Shown piece by piece: positions 22,331 through 34,235 of a DNA stretch of 64,000 nucleotides. Made by a program: the position numbers and the translations under genes. The notes under the pieces were generated by a model, which saw nothing but the letters and a program-made list of their open reading frames with translations, ran no database searches and was not told the DNA's origin. The DNA comes from Gelatoporia subvermispora B. Lineage: Eukaryota; Basidiomycota; Agaricomycetes; Polyporales; Gelatoporiaceae. Position 1 is the first letter of the stretch. Every line of letters begins with the position of its first letter. Location of the stretch: contig KB445817.1 in NCBI GenBank assembly GCA_000320605.2, positions 62,001-126,000 on the forward strand. Direction: 5' to 3'.

Positions 22331-24439
22331 TCAATTTCTGTGCCCTGTCATAGTTTCTCGCGCGCGGAATGCTTCCAGCCTCTGCTCAATCCCCGTACCC
22401 GCAATCGCTTCTCGCACTCGTGGATTGTCCATCACATCGGTCGGCACCAAAGGAACCCGATCTCCGCGAGGAGTTGACTTTACGTGGTCCGTTCCCATAT
22501 CTCGTTGACTCCAGCTCTGGGCAATTATCTGGTTGACTCTGTCGTGTGCTGTGAGCCTCGCTCCGGCCTGCCCAGAGGAACTGCCTGAGGACGACGGCTG
22601 TAGGTGTATGCCTGCGCCGCGTGGTTCGACTAGAAGTGCCTTGGATGGTTGCGGCTTCTCTAAACGGGTCCGATGGGGCGACGACCGTGGGGCGGAGGGA
22701 AGAGGCAGTAACGGAGGCTCCTTCTGGAGTTTCTTTGTCTGCTTCGCATTCGGATCCTCACGCACAGGTTTAGCTGATCTTGATACAGACTGCACCCCTG
22801 GAGTGCCGACACTAGGCCCAGTTGAGATAGGAGGAGAGACAGCGGGTCCGAAGAATAACTGAGACTCGAGCGGTGGAGACATGATTGTTGGAGGACTCGA
22901 TGGGAGCACGGACGAGTCAACGCGTGAAAGCGCTGGAGACGAAGTGCGCGCGGCCGGCGCTTGCGATCCACTCCGTCTGTCTGCAGACCTGCGTGGTGGA
23001 AGCGGCGTGTACTTGTCGACAGCTGCACGCTTGATTGGGGACGGGGGCCAACCCACATTCCATCGCCGCGCCTGGCTCTCTTCGGCTTGCTGTGCAGCCC
23101 GCGAATCTGCCTCCGGATCTTCCACGACGATCCTGAAGCCAGTCCCAGAGTATGATGTCGGGGTCTCTGCGTAGTCTCGAACGATCGAGGGTGCTCTGCT
23201 CGGCGTCATATTCGCCTGTGAGGATGCTGTGAGCTGATCAATTGTCAAATCCGAGTCCCGTCGACGATGTCCGTGACGCCGCGAAGCTCTCCTCAAGGGT
23301 TGGTTCCCATTATCTCGAGTCGAGTGGACAGGGCTTGGCTGGCTGGAGGATCCAGCGCGATGCATACTGCCAAGTTTGAGCCTGTCCAGGATGTTGCGCC
23401 GGATCGAGGTATGGCGTAAGAGCTCATATGGGATGTTGTCGTCGTCTCCATCTCCAAACAGACTGGGAGGCTCTGGGGACCGTGCTTGCGCAAGATGCGT
23501 CGCGGACTGTCCAGAAGGCTGTGGGCGCAGCGGAGTAGACGCTCGACTGGAAGCATTGGGCGCTAGAAATGGGACATCTTCCCCGGACGACCGAGGGTCG
23601 AAGGATGACCTGTTGGACGAACCCTTGGAGCTAGTGCTTGGAACAGAGACGGGAGGTTGGACAGGGAAATGGGCTGAGGTGGATTTGGCAAGGTCCATCC
23701 GGGGTCCTCGGCTCTGCTGATGAGTGGCCGTTGCACCGTACGAAGATTGCTTGCTCGGGGTCTGGAAGGCATTGAGCTGAGCGTATGAGGGATGAACGTG
23801 CACGCCTTCCGCTATGTTCTCAGGAGGGGGGACATAACGAGGACCGGCCTGGAGGATGTTTTCCCGCGCTCGTCTCCGGCTGTCACGAGTGACAAGGCGA
23901 TAGAACAACCACGCGAGCAGGGATCCTACCACCGCACCAATGACGGCAAAGACTGGTGCGAGGTAAACAATCTTGAACCCAGAGCTGGTATGTATGGTGT
24001 TCTGGTCATTGGAAGACTTGCTCGCCGGGGGTAGCGCAGTGATGTGGATGAGAGGGGCAGAGGACGGAGGACTAGGCGCTGATGCCTGTGTTGAGGAGAC
24101 GGCACTAGGCGGAGCAATGATACTAGAAGGTGTAACAACTGGGTCCGTAGAGCTCGTGATTGGAGTCACTGGACTGACTGAACTGACCGCAGGGGCAGGG
24201 GTCGGGCTTGCAAGGACAGCCGGTGCGCTCGACACGACCGGGCTTGGATCTGGAGGTACCGCCGGTGCGACTGGGGTCGCAGGAACAACCGGCGCAAGAG
24301 TAGGCAGTAGACCGCCACCATCCGTCACGTCCTGGCGCGGAGCATAGTGACTCTGATGACCAGACGGTAACCCAACGAACCCGGATACTGAACCTACTAA
24401 CAATGCAATGATGACATGTACAAGATGGACTCCCGTCAT
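22331..24439 (-). CDS. Intronless single-pass membrane protein with Ser/Thr/Pro-rich ectodomain
   Basis: A single 702-codon frame. It has an N-terminal signal peptide (about residues 1-20, MTGVHLVHVIIALLVGSVSG) and an ectodomain of about 130 residues made almost entirely of Pro, Ser, Thr, Val and Ala, likely heavily O-mannosylated. One transmembrane helix follows near residues 158-182 (IVYLAPVFAVIGAVVGSLLAW), and then a basic stop-transfer (TRDSRRRAR). The roughly 500-residue cytosolic tail is disordered and rich in Ser, Pro and Arg, with many possible phosphosites. The layout resembles fungal wall-stress sensors or mucins, but no WSC domain or other named domain is visible. The lack of introns is unusual beside its neighbours. 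Confidence 0.8.
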   Translation of the reverse strand: MTGVHLVHVIIALLVGSVSGFVGLPSGHQSHYAPRQDVTDGGGLLPTLAPVVPATPVAPAVPPDPSPVVSSAPAVLASPTPAPAVSSVSPVTPITSSTDPVVTPSSIIAPPSAVSSTQASAPSPPSSAPLIHITALPPASKSSNDQNTIHTSSGFKIVYLAPVFAVIGAVVGSLLAWLFYRLVTRDSRRRARENILQAGPRYVPPPENIAEGVHVHPSYAQLNAFQTPSKQSSYGATATHQQSRGPRMDLAKSTSAHFPVQPPVSVPSTSSKGSSNRSSFDPRSSGEDVPFLAPNASSRASTPLRPQPSGQSATHLAQARSPEPPSLFGDGDDDNIPYELLRHTSIRRNILDRLKLGSMHRAGSSSQPSPVHSTRDNGNQPLRRASRRHGHRRRDSDLTIDQLTASSQANMTPSRAPSIVRDYAETPTSYSGTGFRIVVEDPEADSRAAQQAEESQARRWNVGWPPSPIKRAAVDKYTPLPPRRSADRRSGSQAPAARTSSPALSRVDSSVLPSSPPTIMSPPLESQLFFGPAVSPPISTGPSVGTPGVQSVSRSAKPVREDPNAKQTKKLQKEPPLLPLPSAPRSSPHRTRLEKPQPSKALLVEPRGAGIHLQPSSSGSSSGQAGARLTAHDRVNQIIAQSWSQRDMGTDHVKSTPRGDRVPLVPTDVMDNPRVREAIAGTGIEQRLEAFRARETMTGHRN

Positions 24440-24595
24440 CTTAAATGCTCATCTCCGGAGGAAGGAAGACGACGCTAACGCGTGACTCTACACACAGCGC
24501 AGACAAGTCTGCAACCGGCCGGTCCAAAGAGAGTCCTGCGGCAACGAAAGTCGAACGCCGTATGATGTGCGAAGATGGAGAATACGATGCGCCGG

Positions 24596-25036
24596 TCACG
24601 CCCGAGCGTGGGGTGTTCCTCCAGAACGTTTTGGGGCGTACTGCAGACCAAATGTTAGCACCCTTTTATATTGCGCTGTGAAGCAGGTATGCATACGGAG
24701 GGGAGGAGGCGGGCGTGCAAGACCGCCAAGGGGATTCCCGGAAGCGAATGAGGATGACGACCGGTTTTGCCTGAACGAGTGGCTGACTGGAGTAAGAGAC
24801 ACCGGGTTCTCTTCGCGTTCTACGATGAACTTGGTGATGGTGGGAGGTGCAGAGGCTGGACGAGGTCGCGGTGAAGATTTGCGGTCGACCGAAGGTCTGG
24901 AGATGAACGTTCGTGACGGAGGTAGAAGAAACTTTTGATCTAGAGGCTGAACGGGCGAGGCAGGGACGGAACGGGGCGAGTCAGCCATCTCAATTTTGAC
25001 CCTTGGCGTAGTTGCGCGTTTCGAAAGCTGAAGCAT
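24596..25036 (-). CDS. Hypothetical short Ser/Pro-rich protein
   Basis: A 146-codon frame from an ATG at 25036 (MLQLSKRATTPRVKIEMADSP...). Composition is Ser, Pro and Arg rich with no domain or signal peptide. The last part overlaps a TATAAAA motif that probably serves the next minus-strand gene, so the true 3' end may come earlier through an intron. The family is not recognised; it could be a chance frame. Confidence 0.35.
   Translation of the reverse strand: MLQLSKRATTPRVKIEMADSPRSVPASPVQPLDQKFLLPPSRTFISRPSVDRKSSPRPRPASAPPTITKFIVEREENPVSLTPVSHSFRQNRSSSSFASGNPLGGLARPPPPLRMHTCFTAQYKRVLTFGLQYAPKRSGGTPHARA
24664..24670 (-). promoter_or_regulatory. TATA box upstream of the 702-aa membrane-protein gene
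   Basis: TATAAAA on the minus strand, about 225 bp upstream of the ATG at 24439, implying a 5' UTR near 190 nt. It is a consensus match only. Confidence 0.4.
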
Positions 25037-26177
25037 TGTGAGATCGCGATCGTGCCCAAAGATTGGTACGAGAGGAATTCGCGCGTTGTGATACGAGTCT
25101 AGTTGATTGAACTTTGCGAAGTGTCCAACGATGGAGGCTACAGAAGTCAGGGCCCGTGCTGAGATAGCCGGGGTGCAAGTACGTGACAATGAGCAGGATA
25201 TTCGGCGAAATAATTAGAGTTCTTGGAAGCTTCCGAGTGAAAACAAGATGGTTCTTGTGGATCACTCAAAGATGAAATGATGATGGCTCAGGCTATTTCT
25301 GCACAGCAGGATCTGTCACAAAAATTCTGTGTGATGCAGTAAAAAGGAGCGGGATTTTGGTTGACTGAAAGATGCTTGAGAGGACAAAAGGAGCGACTGA
25401 GACGCTATAGAACGTCAAGGAGATGGCAGGCAAAACGACGGAGTGCTTGTAGTGACGGAACCTGCAGTCAGTGATGTCTCGTGGTTGCTGTTAGACGCAG
25501 TGTCTGAATGCACAGCCATCACAAAATAAACGCCCATAGATCTAAATCGGGCGCAACATACCGGCTCACGAATTGACGATCCTCCGCTCCAAACTTCCGG
25601 CCCCTCCGCTCACAGCTCAGCTATCTAGTTCTACTCATGGAGAGTTGAATCTCATAACCACTTTGTCCTGTCAAGCTACTGGTCTGCCCGGGCCCCTGAA
25701 AGACGCCAGCATTGCGTTGCAAAACGGATCTGGTTTGCCTCATTCGCCCGATCAAGTCCATTATTCGAACATACACGAATGCGAGCTACTCAAAACAGAG
25801 TATATACGAACGTCGGATCCCTACACCATTCTACTCTCAAACTCACCCACTCAAGCTTGGCCCGTGCACGGTTATTCGCGGCATCGCCCGTAAGTGAGGA
25901 CTGTCTTCTCTTGCGCACGCGGGAAGTCATAAATCATGAGCTCTAGAGATATCTGTCATCTCAACTGGACCATACAACACCGTCCAGCACGACTCTCGCT
26001 GGTTCTAGTGTCCTTCCGAGTCTCTCGGAGAACTTCTCACGACCTGGTCATCCAGCAGGATTACGTAATACCCTCCCTCTGGGGGCCAAAAGCGATAAAA
26101 ACATCCCCTACGCGAGGGACGCAGCTGCAGATAGGACTGGGTCAATCGGAACGGACTGTTGCATTGAAGAGGAAGAG
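25037..26177. other. Intergenic region
   Basis: About 1.1 kb between a minus-strand and a plus-strand gene, so probably a divergent promoter region. No supported gene. Confidence 0.45.
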
Positions 26178-27933
26178 ATGAGCGGCACAGAGACGGGGTT
26201 TTTACTGTACGTCGGGTAACCCGATTTTAATCGACCTGGAAACCTGACGTCGGAGCGCCGCCGCAGACTAGCGACCCTGGACCGTCTTCTCTCTCACTTC
26301 AGATTCTTAGTGACTTTGCGCTCGCGGGAAGGAGAGTATCATCCGCTCATTCTCTTCCGGCTCACACCAGACCAAGGCCAGGGCAATCCGCCTTGCGAAC
26401 ATGCTCCGGATCTTCCGGGCACCGCCCGTCACCAACTCTACGCTATGGAAGCCAACTGTCCACACCTGGGCGCTGACATGTCGCATGCGGACATTGAGGA
26501 ATGCGAAACAGGCATAGTGGCTGTCTGCCCATGGCACAGGTTGGGGTACCAATCTCAACAGTGCGACGTTTCGCTGAATCTGAATTACCAGATATGATTT
26601 TGACCTGCGGACGGGCAAGAGTGAGACCGGTTTAAGGGCGTGTACATACGCTGTGGAAGTTCGGCTGGACGACGATGGCGTCGAGCATGTCTGGGTAGAA
26701 ACACCATCGGGCGGCTCGGATTGGCGTTTAGTTGAGCTCAGGCCTGTCTCTGAAGGTAAGTCTAGAGTTCATGAACATGAGTTACACCAGCATACATTGA
26801 TTTCCCGTTCATAGCATTCGCGGATCCTCCCGTCCAACCGCCAGACATTTCACATCTCGCTATCTCATCAACAGCGCCCGCCGCGGAAGAAGACATTGTC
26901 CCGAAGGATGACGCTCCAACAACGCTCGTGCAATGGGCGGTTCTGATCTTGAACACAGGGAACCCACTGCTCAAGGTTTCTCTATCAGAAATACCATCAG
27001 ATATCTCTGTTTTTACACACATGACAGGTGCAGCGAACACGACATGCCGTTGAGCTATTCCGGACAGGACAGCTCAAGTCCATTGGGCATCGCTCCCCCA
27101 ATGCGCCACGGCCCCCTGACATCCCTCCTCGCGAGGAAGCCTATTCTCGGAACACAGTAGATCCAGCCAAGACCGCTAGACGCAAGAATCGTGCGATGAT
27201 GCTGCACGCATTGGCAAATATTGAGCAGTGGGCGTACGTACCGGAGCCAGTCTTCCGCCGTAGATGTGTCACGCTGATCGGGCAACATGCAGGATTGATC
27301 TTGCGTGAGTTTCCTTCACCTCAACAACCCTGCATCCCCTCATCCAGTGACAGGTGGGATATCATGGCCCGCTACGGGGCCGAGCACCCTGACCTCCCAC
27401 CTGCCTTCTTCACCGACTTCGCCAAGATGGCGCTCGACGAGGCGAAGCACTTCACCCTCCTGACCTCACGCCTCGCCGCACTCTCTCCAAGCACGGCGTA
27501 CGGGTCACTCCCCGTGCACGCTTCCCTCTGGGAGTCAGCGCAGGTGACATTCCCCTCGCTGCGCTCACGGCTCGCGATCATCCATCTCGTGCACGAGGCG
27601 CGCGGGCTCGACGTGAACCCTGGCACGATCGAGCGCTTCCGCCGTGCGGGCGACCTGGAGAGCGTGAGCGTGCTGGAGACGATCCATCATGACGAGGTGA
27701 CCCATGTCACAACGGGACATCGGTGGTTCACTTGGCTGTGCGCGAAACAGGGTGTGGACCCTGTTGTGACGTTCAGGGAAGAGGTCAAGCGGGGATGGAG
27801 GGGGGATGTAAAGGGGCCGTTCAATGTCGAGGATAGAGAGAAGGCGGGCATGACAAGGGACTTCTATCAGGATCTCAAAGGAGAGATGGGCATTAGCACA
27901 CAAAATACTCCGCAGATCAGAGTTGAATATTGA
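26178..27933 (+). CDS. Rieske [2Fe-2S] plus DUF455 ferritin-like fusion protein
   Basis: Eight exons: 26178-26206, 26303-26539, 26592-26755, 26815-26975, 27028-27233, 27293-27304 (12 nt) and 27354-27933 follow the first in order where listed, summing to 1389 nt (462 aa). The N-terminal domain carries the Rieske cluster pair CPHLG (residues near 62) and CPWHRYDF, each supplying one Cys and one His. A linker of about 100 residues leads to a DUF455 ferritin-like domain with helices IEQWAIDLAWDIMARYG, DFAKMALDEAKHF and ETIHHDEVTHV, which supply the Glu/His residues expected of a di-iron or di-manganese site. A Rieske domain feeding electrons to a ferritin-like centre suggests an oxygenase or oxidase; the substrate is unknown. 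No targeting peptide is obvious, so it is probably cytosolic. (Count of exons listed: seven.). Confidence 0.9.
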
Positions 27934-28275
27934 TCATGTGCTGATGATAATGGAGCACGAGACAAACCCAGTATATCTCTGGCAGCCACCATCCGTCTCC
28001 GACGATTCCACCCAGGCGTATACGTGCACGACGGGTGGTGAGAGCTTCAAGTGCATCAGCCAGTCAGACTACCGCTAGGGAACTCAGTGCATATCCAATT
28101 ACAGGTGCTTGATTTGACGTATAGGATACAAGGATAGTACATGCGAACTTTAGATGAGTACAGCCGAGAGAGGAGCGCGATCAAGCGGACCGGAAAACGA
28201 TGCAGCCAGATGTACATCCAAGAACATATCACATTGATCAGAGACTTATGTGCGAGTAAAGTGAGTCGAGTGCCG
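27934..28275. other. Intergenic, convergent gene ends
   Basis: About 340 bp between the 3' ends of the Rieske-DUF455 gene (+) and the Zn2Cys6 gene (-). Nothing else was seen. Confidence 0.5.
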
Positions 28276-31200
28276 TCAACCGCGGAGTGCTTCCGCAGTC
28301 TGGAACGTGCTGAAGTCATTGCTCACGTAGCTTGACATGCCGTCGTTTGCGTTCGGTGACTCGGGCCACGTATACCTGGAGTAACAATTAGGAAAATAAG
28401 TGCACAAAAAGCGCCACACGTACCCGGGCATCAGCATTCCTGTCCAGTAAGAGGGATTCTGCAGCACCATCAACGGGCCCAGAGTTTCCTCGACGGAGGC
28501 GCCGTTGGCTGAAAATTGATAGGGGTCGAAAACAGCGGTTTCCGGCTGATAAGACGTGTCGGTCAACATCGATTCCGAGGTCGAGGCCGGAGTGGTATCC
28601 ATCGCAAACTGTGTCGCGCCGAAGTTGTCCTGGAGGCTGCCTTGCGCAGGCGCAGGCGGATATACTCCTGGAGAGACATTCATTGACGTGCTCGGAGATG
28701 CCTGAGTCGGTAAGGGTTCAGCAACGACAGTCTGCGGCTGTTGTCCAGGAGGGGGCGGCGGCTGATTCTGACGAGAGCCGGAGCTAACGTCGTATCTATG
28801 TTTGGACAAGAGTGTAGTGAGGAAGCGAGCATGGAGCTTGGGGGTATGGCGCTCGTCTATAGCAATATCCGGAGAGTTGAGCGTCTGGATCAACTGTCCT
28901 ATTATGTCGAAAATCTCCGTCTTCTGCTCTCCGGTGATGTACATCGCGATTTCAGGACGCATGAGCTGTCGACAATATTGTCAGGAAACGGGTATACAGA
29001 GATGATAGAAGGGAATGCACCTTCAACAGGAACGCGGACGCAAAAGATGCAAATACGAAAGGACCTAGAAGGGACTCAGTAGAAGTTCTATTTATATCGC
29101 AACGGAGCTTTATACCATCCGGGGAGTATCGCAAGTATCCGCTTGGAGCCAAAGATTCAATCATGGTGACAATGACCGACTTCGCGCATTCGAAGGACTG
29201 CGATATGATCAGTACCCATATTCGTCCAACACATTTCTGATCCGTGTAGATCTACCTTGTTCAGGAATATCGTGTCATTCGCTTGGAACCCGCGACGGAA
29301 AGCGTGTTGGAAGCCAAACGAATACATGACGAGTCGTGAGTAGTTGGTAAAACTACATTACTGCGTAAGTACATGAACTATGTCGACGGGGGTGTGGAAG
29401 ACTCACAAAGGCAATAACGAAGCGCGGAAGCGACATGCTGGGTCTGTGCAGATAGGAGCTTTCATCAGGTCAAACGAACTCTCAGTACAAATGACGCTCA
29501 CCGGTCATATCCGAGTCTTCGCGGAATCGCCGGGTCCACTCCTCGAAATACTCAGTCACTTGCTCATCGAAGCGCAGTGTAACCGCGCGGAAGTCGAGAT
29601 TCTAGATCTTATCAATAGCCGTCCACGAAAGGAGTATATAACGCCGGGCGCCTACCTGATTTAGCCCCGTTGGCGAGTTCGGGTCTGAAAACACCTCATC
29701 ATGGAATTTCGCCATGATGCGCAGTTGTGCAGTATAGGCACACAGGCCGATGTCGAACTATACCAGGTCTCAAGTCAAGATAGACACTAACACACAAGAC
29801 GTTGTTAAGTCGTACTGGATGATTGAGGCGTGATTTCTTGTACCAGTCTGCGGAATGACGGACAGTGCTAGCGGAAATACTACTTTAGCGCGGGGACAGA
29901 AAAGATGTAGATGTCACCCACTAATTTTCCCTGATGGTAGAGGGCTTGCCGTACTGTGTAGCCGAAGACCGGTCGAGGTTGTAGCAAATCAGCCATAACC
30001 GAGTTTGATTCCAAATCTCGCGCTTGTGCTGCTCATTCTTCGGCTGCACAGTGGATATTTGGTGCAAGTTCAGATCCGTCGCAATGCTAAAGATAGTCTT
30101 GGCATCCTTCTTATTTCATCAGTCACACACCACATACCGTATGGCAAGGCCGGTGTACAACCAGCTCCGATCCTCTTCCCATCTCCGCGCAGGCACGGAG
30201 TAGATACTCATCAGGATGTAGGCTTGCGCAAGCTCCACGGACTTCCATCCATTCAGTAAACCCTCGGCCGCGGCATGCTTAGCGAAATGCATGGCTATGG
30301 GATAAATCTCCGACTTTTCTGTGTAATAGCGGGACGACACCGCACAAACTGCGTACATGTGAGTGTTGGTACTGTAACCAGACACGCTGACCATACTCAC
30401 CGACGGTGAAAAGGAACGGACACCTGGCGAAGGTAGACGCGGGGGTGTGAAGCTCGCGATCGAGCAAAGAAACGTGCGGCTAAAGAGGGGAGTCAGGGCT
30501 CCAGCATCACTTCACGCGCAAATCGCTTACATTGAGATGCGTGTAGAAGCTGCGTTCACACGTCAGTAAAACGTCAAGGGGGTGAGTAAGGGCACGCACA
30601 TTTCGAACAATTTGTCCACATCAGCCGGCGTCACCAGTCCGTGAACCAAGATTTCCGGGGGACTATGGGTCTCTATCAAAGACGCCCTTATGCCAAGGTC
30701 AAATGCCGGTCCTACGGGGAATCAGAATCGTCGCAGCGCCTGCAGCATCAAACATACCAGGCATAAAGTACGTCTCATTTGCAAACCCCTGAAAATATCA
30801 TCATTCAGTGTCCACTCCACAGCTAACTCAAGTGGCACACTCACGACGTCATTGTCGTCGCTGCTCTCCTGTTCGCCTGCGATTACCTGCGGTTTCTTGT
30901 TTTTCTTGCTTGGCTTCGAGTTTGAATTCGTCAAGGCAAGGTCGGCAAGCAGGCCAAGCGGGACGGCAGGGTCCGGCATCGAGTAAGGCTGCTCCCCTCC
31001 AACCTCCGGCGAACCAGCCTCGCCTGTCCCATCCTCCGCTGCAGCGCTAGTCCCAGGGACCGCTTGCGAGTCATAGTCTTCCTCCTCGTCTGACTCCTCA
31101 AGGTCTATGGCCGTACGCACACGAGAGCTAAGATGGAAGGCTGAGGGTCCTCCGGACATGCCGGCGCCTTGTACGCTCGCCTGCAGGCGATCCAACCATG

Positions 31201-34200
31201 CGATCACATCGCGGTTGTTCACGTCCGTGGGTGAGGTGGCGGAGCGGTACGCGGCGATCGAGAGCGGCGTCGCAAGGTACGGATTGTGCAACTGGACGAG
31301 GCACGTGATTGACGATGCGCGACGAAATCAGGACGAAGTCGGAAAGGCGGGAACATCAGAGAACGGGTCAGTATGAAATATAGCGGCGTACGTACTTGTT
31401 TCAGCAAAGACTCAATGATAGCATTCTTCTGACGGATCTGCGCAAGCAGATATTCGCGTTTGCTGCAACAAGTTAGGCAAAGCACGTCAGTGTCAGTCAC
31501 ACTTGGACGAGCAAGCAATGTCTCCTCGGCAACCGGATCATCCACGGCGACGATATCACGATTCTCTGCTTGGGACATAGGGATGGATATGGACGTGGAT
31601 ATAGATGTACTCGGGCCAAAACGCAGCAAAATTCTTCGAAGGCAAATGCGAGTCGGACCCAAGCAGCCTCCGACGCTTATGAACGCGCTTGCACGCGCTC
31701 ATGCGGGTCGATTGCCCCGTGTCTGCACACGCTACGTCGTGCCAGGCGCTGGAATGGTAGCCCAGCTCAGCTCTCATCCCCGCCGTAGGCACTCCTCTGC
31801 CACGGACCATAGGCATGCATCCCAGGAACGGTAGAAGCGCTCGCGCAGCCAGGCGTAGACGCCGGATGGGGGAGATCGCAGAGGCGATATCATAACAGCG
31901 GAGACAAACTCACTTCGGCGCATTGCGCGGCTTGCGGCCCTCGACGATGCACGGATGTCCGCTGCCCCTGCAGCGTTTGCACGTGTTCTCGCCTTGGGGA
32001 AACTCGCACTTCATCTGCAGTGCGCGGGTCCGATTCGGGAGACGCGTGACAGGTCGTCGTCCGAATTGTCATGGAGGCGCAAATCGACCCGGGGGTTGGA
32101 AGGAGCGAGTTGAATGGAGATCGCGAAAGGATGGGAAAGAATAATCGCGCCGGACAAGTATAAGCAAGGGGACGAACGCGGAGGAGGCGCACGGCACAGC
32201 CACCAGGTAAAAACGTCCGCCGGAGACGCACATCGAGCCATATCGGGAAGGGTCAGCACCGCCGCAGCACGAAAGTATTCGCCGGAGCGCGAAGGCGCAA
32301 GACATGCAGGGAACGAGGACATCACATGAACGCGGACCCCGTCAACGGGAAAGAATATAGGAAAAAGAATGGTGAGTTTGGAATTCATTGACAAGATAAT
32401 TAAGGGGGCGGCGCACCTTCAATTTCTTGCAGTGCCTGCAAGCACCCGGACTGCACGGTACGTATGTCAGAGATTGCACGATATCTGAGTGAAAACGTAT
32501 GGAAGATCGAAACAAGTTTTGTGGTGGCAATGAGCGCACCCGATTTTGTCGCGGGTGCGATGATTGGAAGATGGGATAGAGCTGGACGATGATGAGGAAC
32601 AAAAAAGACACACGACTCACAGACGACTCGGAAGATGATGCCTCCCGCTCGGGTCATGCACGGTCACGTTCAGCTCTATTCCGCCTTGGCTCATCATGCC
32701 GTACGACGGGCCATCATCATCGCTAGCAGTCTCGCTGTCGCCGACGTCGACACGTGGGCGTTTCGTCCCGCCGCGCCCTCCTCTGCCGCGCCCACGGCCG
32801 GCCGCGGAGGCAGACGCGGTACGAGACGTCTGCATGGGCGGCGAGGGTCGGGGTGGAGACGCGCGCTGATGCATGGGCTGCTGGGTCTGCACACGAAGCT
32901 GGCCCTGGCCGTCCTCGCTGATCCATTCGGTCGGCCCGCCCGGCGACGCACTCGAGGGCAGCGTTGTCGCGTCAGAGCCGGGGGTGTGTACCCAGGTCTC
33001 TTGATTGGGCGGAGCCTGCGCGGGGTCGTACGCGTTGAGCAAGCCCTCCTGCTGGAACGTCTGTTGGGGGTACGTCCACGTGTGCTGTTGGTTCCCATAA
33101 GGAGTAGCTGTTGCGGGAGTGTTGGGAGGTACAAAGACGGCGGAGTTGGGCGTCTGAAGGGGTGACGTGTACTGCTGCTGGTTTGATTGCTGCTGCATCT
33201 GGTTGTCCATCTGTCCGAACACGCCCTCCTGCGTAGCTTGACCAGCCCCATTGAGCATGTTGGCCTGCTGGACTTCAGCATTGTTATTGAATATGGGCAC
33301 ACCGCGCCTGGAGATGCGCGGGAGGGAGAGCTGCGGGTGCGGGCGCGAGCGGGCCAGCTGCTGCTGATGGTAGTGAAGATGCTGCATCGCGTCGAGTTCG
33401 TGCGGGGCGGTGCCAGAAGAGTTGAAGGAAGAGGGCTGGACAAACTTGTACTGATTCTGCGGCTGCTGGGGCTGGGCCTGGATGACAGGCTGGCTTTGCG
33501 ACAGACTCGACGGCGCCGGAGCGTTGTGGCTCGACGCGAGGGCGGCTGCTTGCTGCTGCGCCGTCAGGACCGCGAGCTGGTGCTGGGGTACCTGCATAGC
33601 GGCGACGGCAGGGTCTACGTAGTACGGCGGAGCAAAGGGGTTTGGCTGGGAGGGGTGAGAGAATGAATCGACCCACTGCTGGTAGAGCTGCTGCTCGTTG
33701 ACCGTCTGCGGCTGATCAGACGCGAAGAACATGGGCGGAGGCGCGCCGATCATCGAGGTGGAAGGAGCGGGTTGCTGATGGGAGGGCGGCTGAGCGTGAT
33801 GCGCTGATTGTGAGTGAGGCTGGGGCGCGAGCGCCGGCTGGGAGGGACTCGGATTGGAAACTGGGCTAGTTCGCGACGTGTTTTGCCAAGGGACGCCTGG
33901 AACGACACCTGGAGAGGGCGGTCAGGACTGAAGAAGGTGTGTCGTGGATGTGCGAAGGGCGCGGAGAGGACGGACGTACCAGGCTCGCGGACGGCCTTTT
34001 CAGTGGCGGGGGCGGAGGACCCTGAGGGCGGCGGTCAGCGAAGCGAGAAGGCGGCGCCGGCACAAAGTGACCAGTGACGGCGGTGGGGAGACTGGGGGTA
34101 CGTACTGGAGGCAGGACCTGAGTGGGAGGTCGGAGCAGAGGACTGTACAGGATCGAATCCTGGGCCTTGAGCTGGACGGAGGGGATCAGCGCCGGAGGGG

Positions 34201-34235
34201 ACGCTGGCCGGTGCGACGGATAGATGCGGCGACAT
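28276..34235 (-). CDS. Zn2Cys6 transcription factor with Gln-rich N terminus (PriB/PrtT-like)
   Basis: A nuclear regulator read from MSPHLSVAPASVPSG at 34235 through many exons. The first 470 or so residues are Pro/Gln-rich and probably disordered, ending in an Arg-Gly patch (GRGRGRGGRGG) and KRPRVDVGD. The binuclear cluster is CRHCKKLK joined to MKCEFPQGENTCKRCRGSGHPC, that is C-x2-C-x6-C-x8-C-x2-C-x6-C. It is followed by a short leucine-zipper-like helix (REYLLAQIRQKNAIIESLLKQ), an acidic linker and a Fungal_trans middle region (LLDRELHTPAS, AMHFAKHAAAEGL, AYILMSIYS, WNQTRLWLICYNLDRSSATQYG). The C terminus is Pro/Gln-rich and ends TAEALRG. The layout matches the basidiomycete PriB and ascomycete PrtT type. 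The two introns around the 101-nt zinc-cluster exon are unusually long: 402 bp (32015-32416) and 451 bp (31463-31913). Confidence 0.85.

Noticed and set aside
31582..31606. Imperfect GATATGGA/GTGGATATAGATG tandem motif
   Set aside because: Too short and degenerate to call a satellite; it lies in an intron of the Zn2Cys6 gene.
32635..33676. Several long ORFs of 130-250 codons on both strands
   Set aside because: They overlap the Gln/Pro-rich exon of the Zn2Cys6 gene. CAG/CCN repeats leave several frames open; only one joins to the zinc cluster by splicing.
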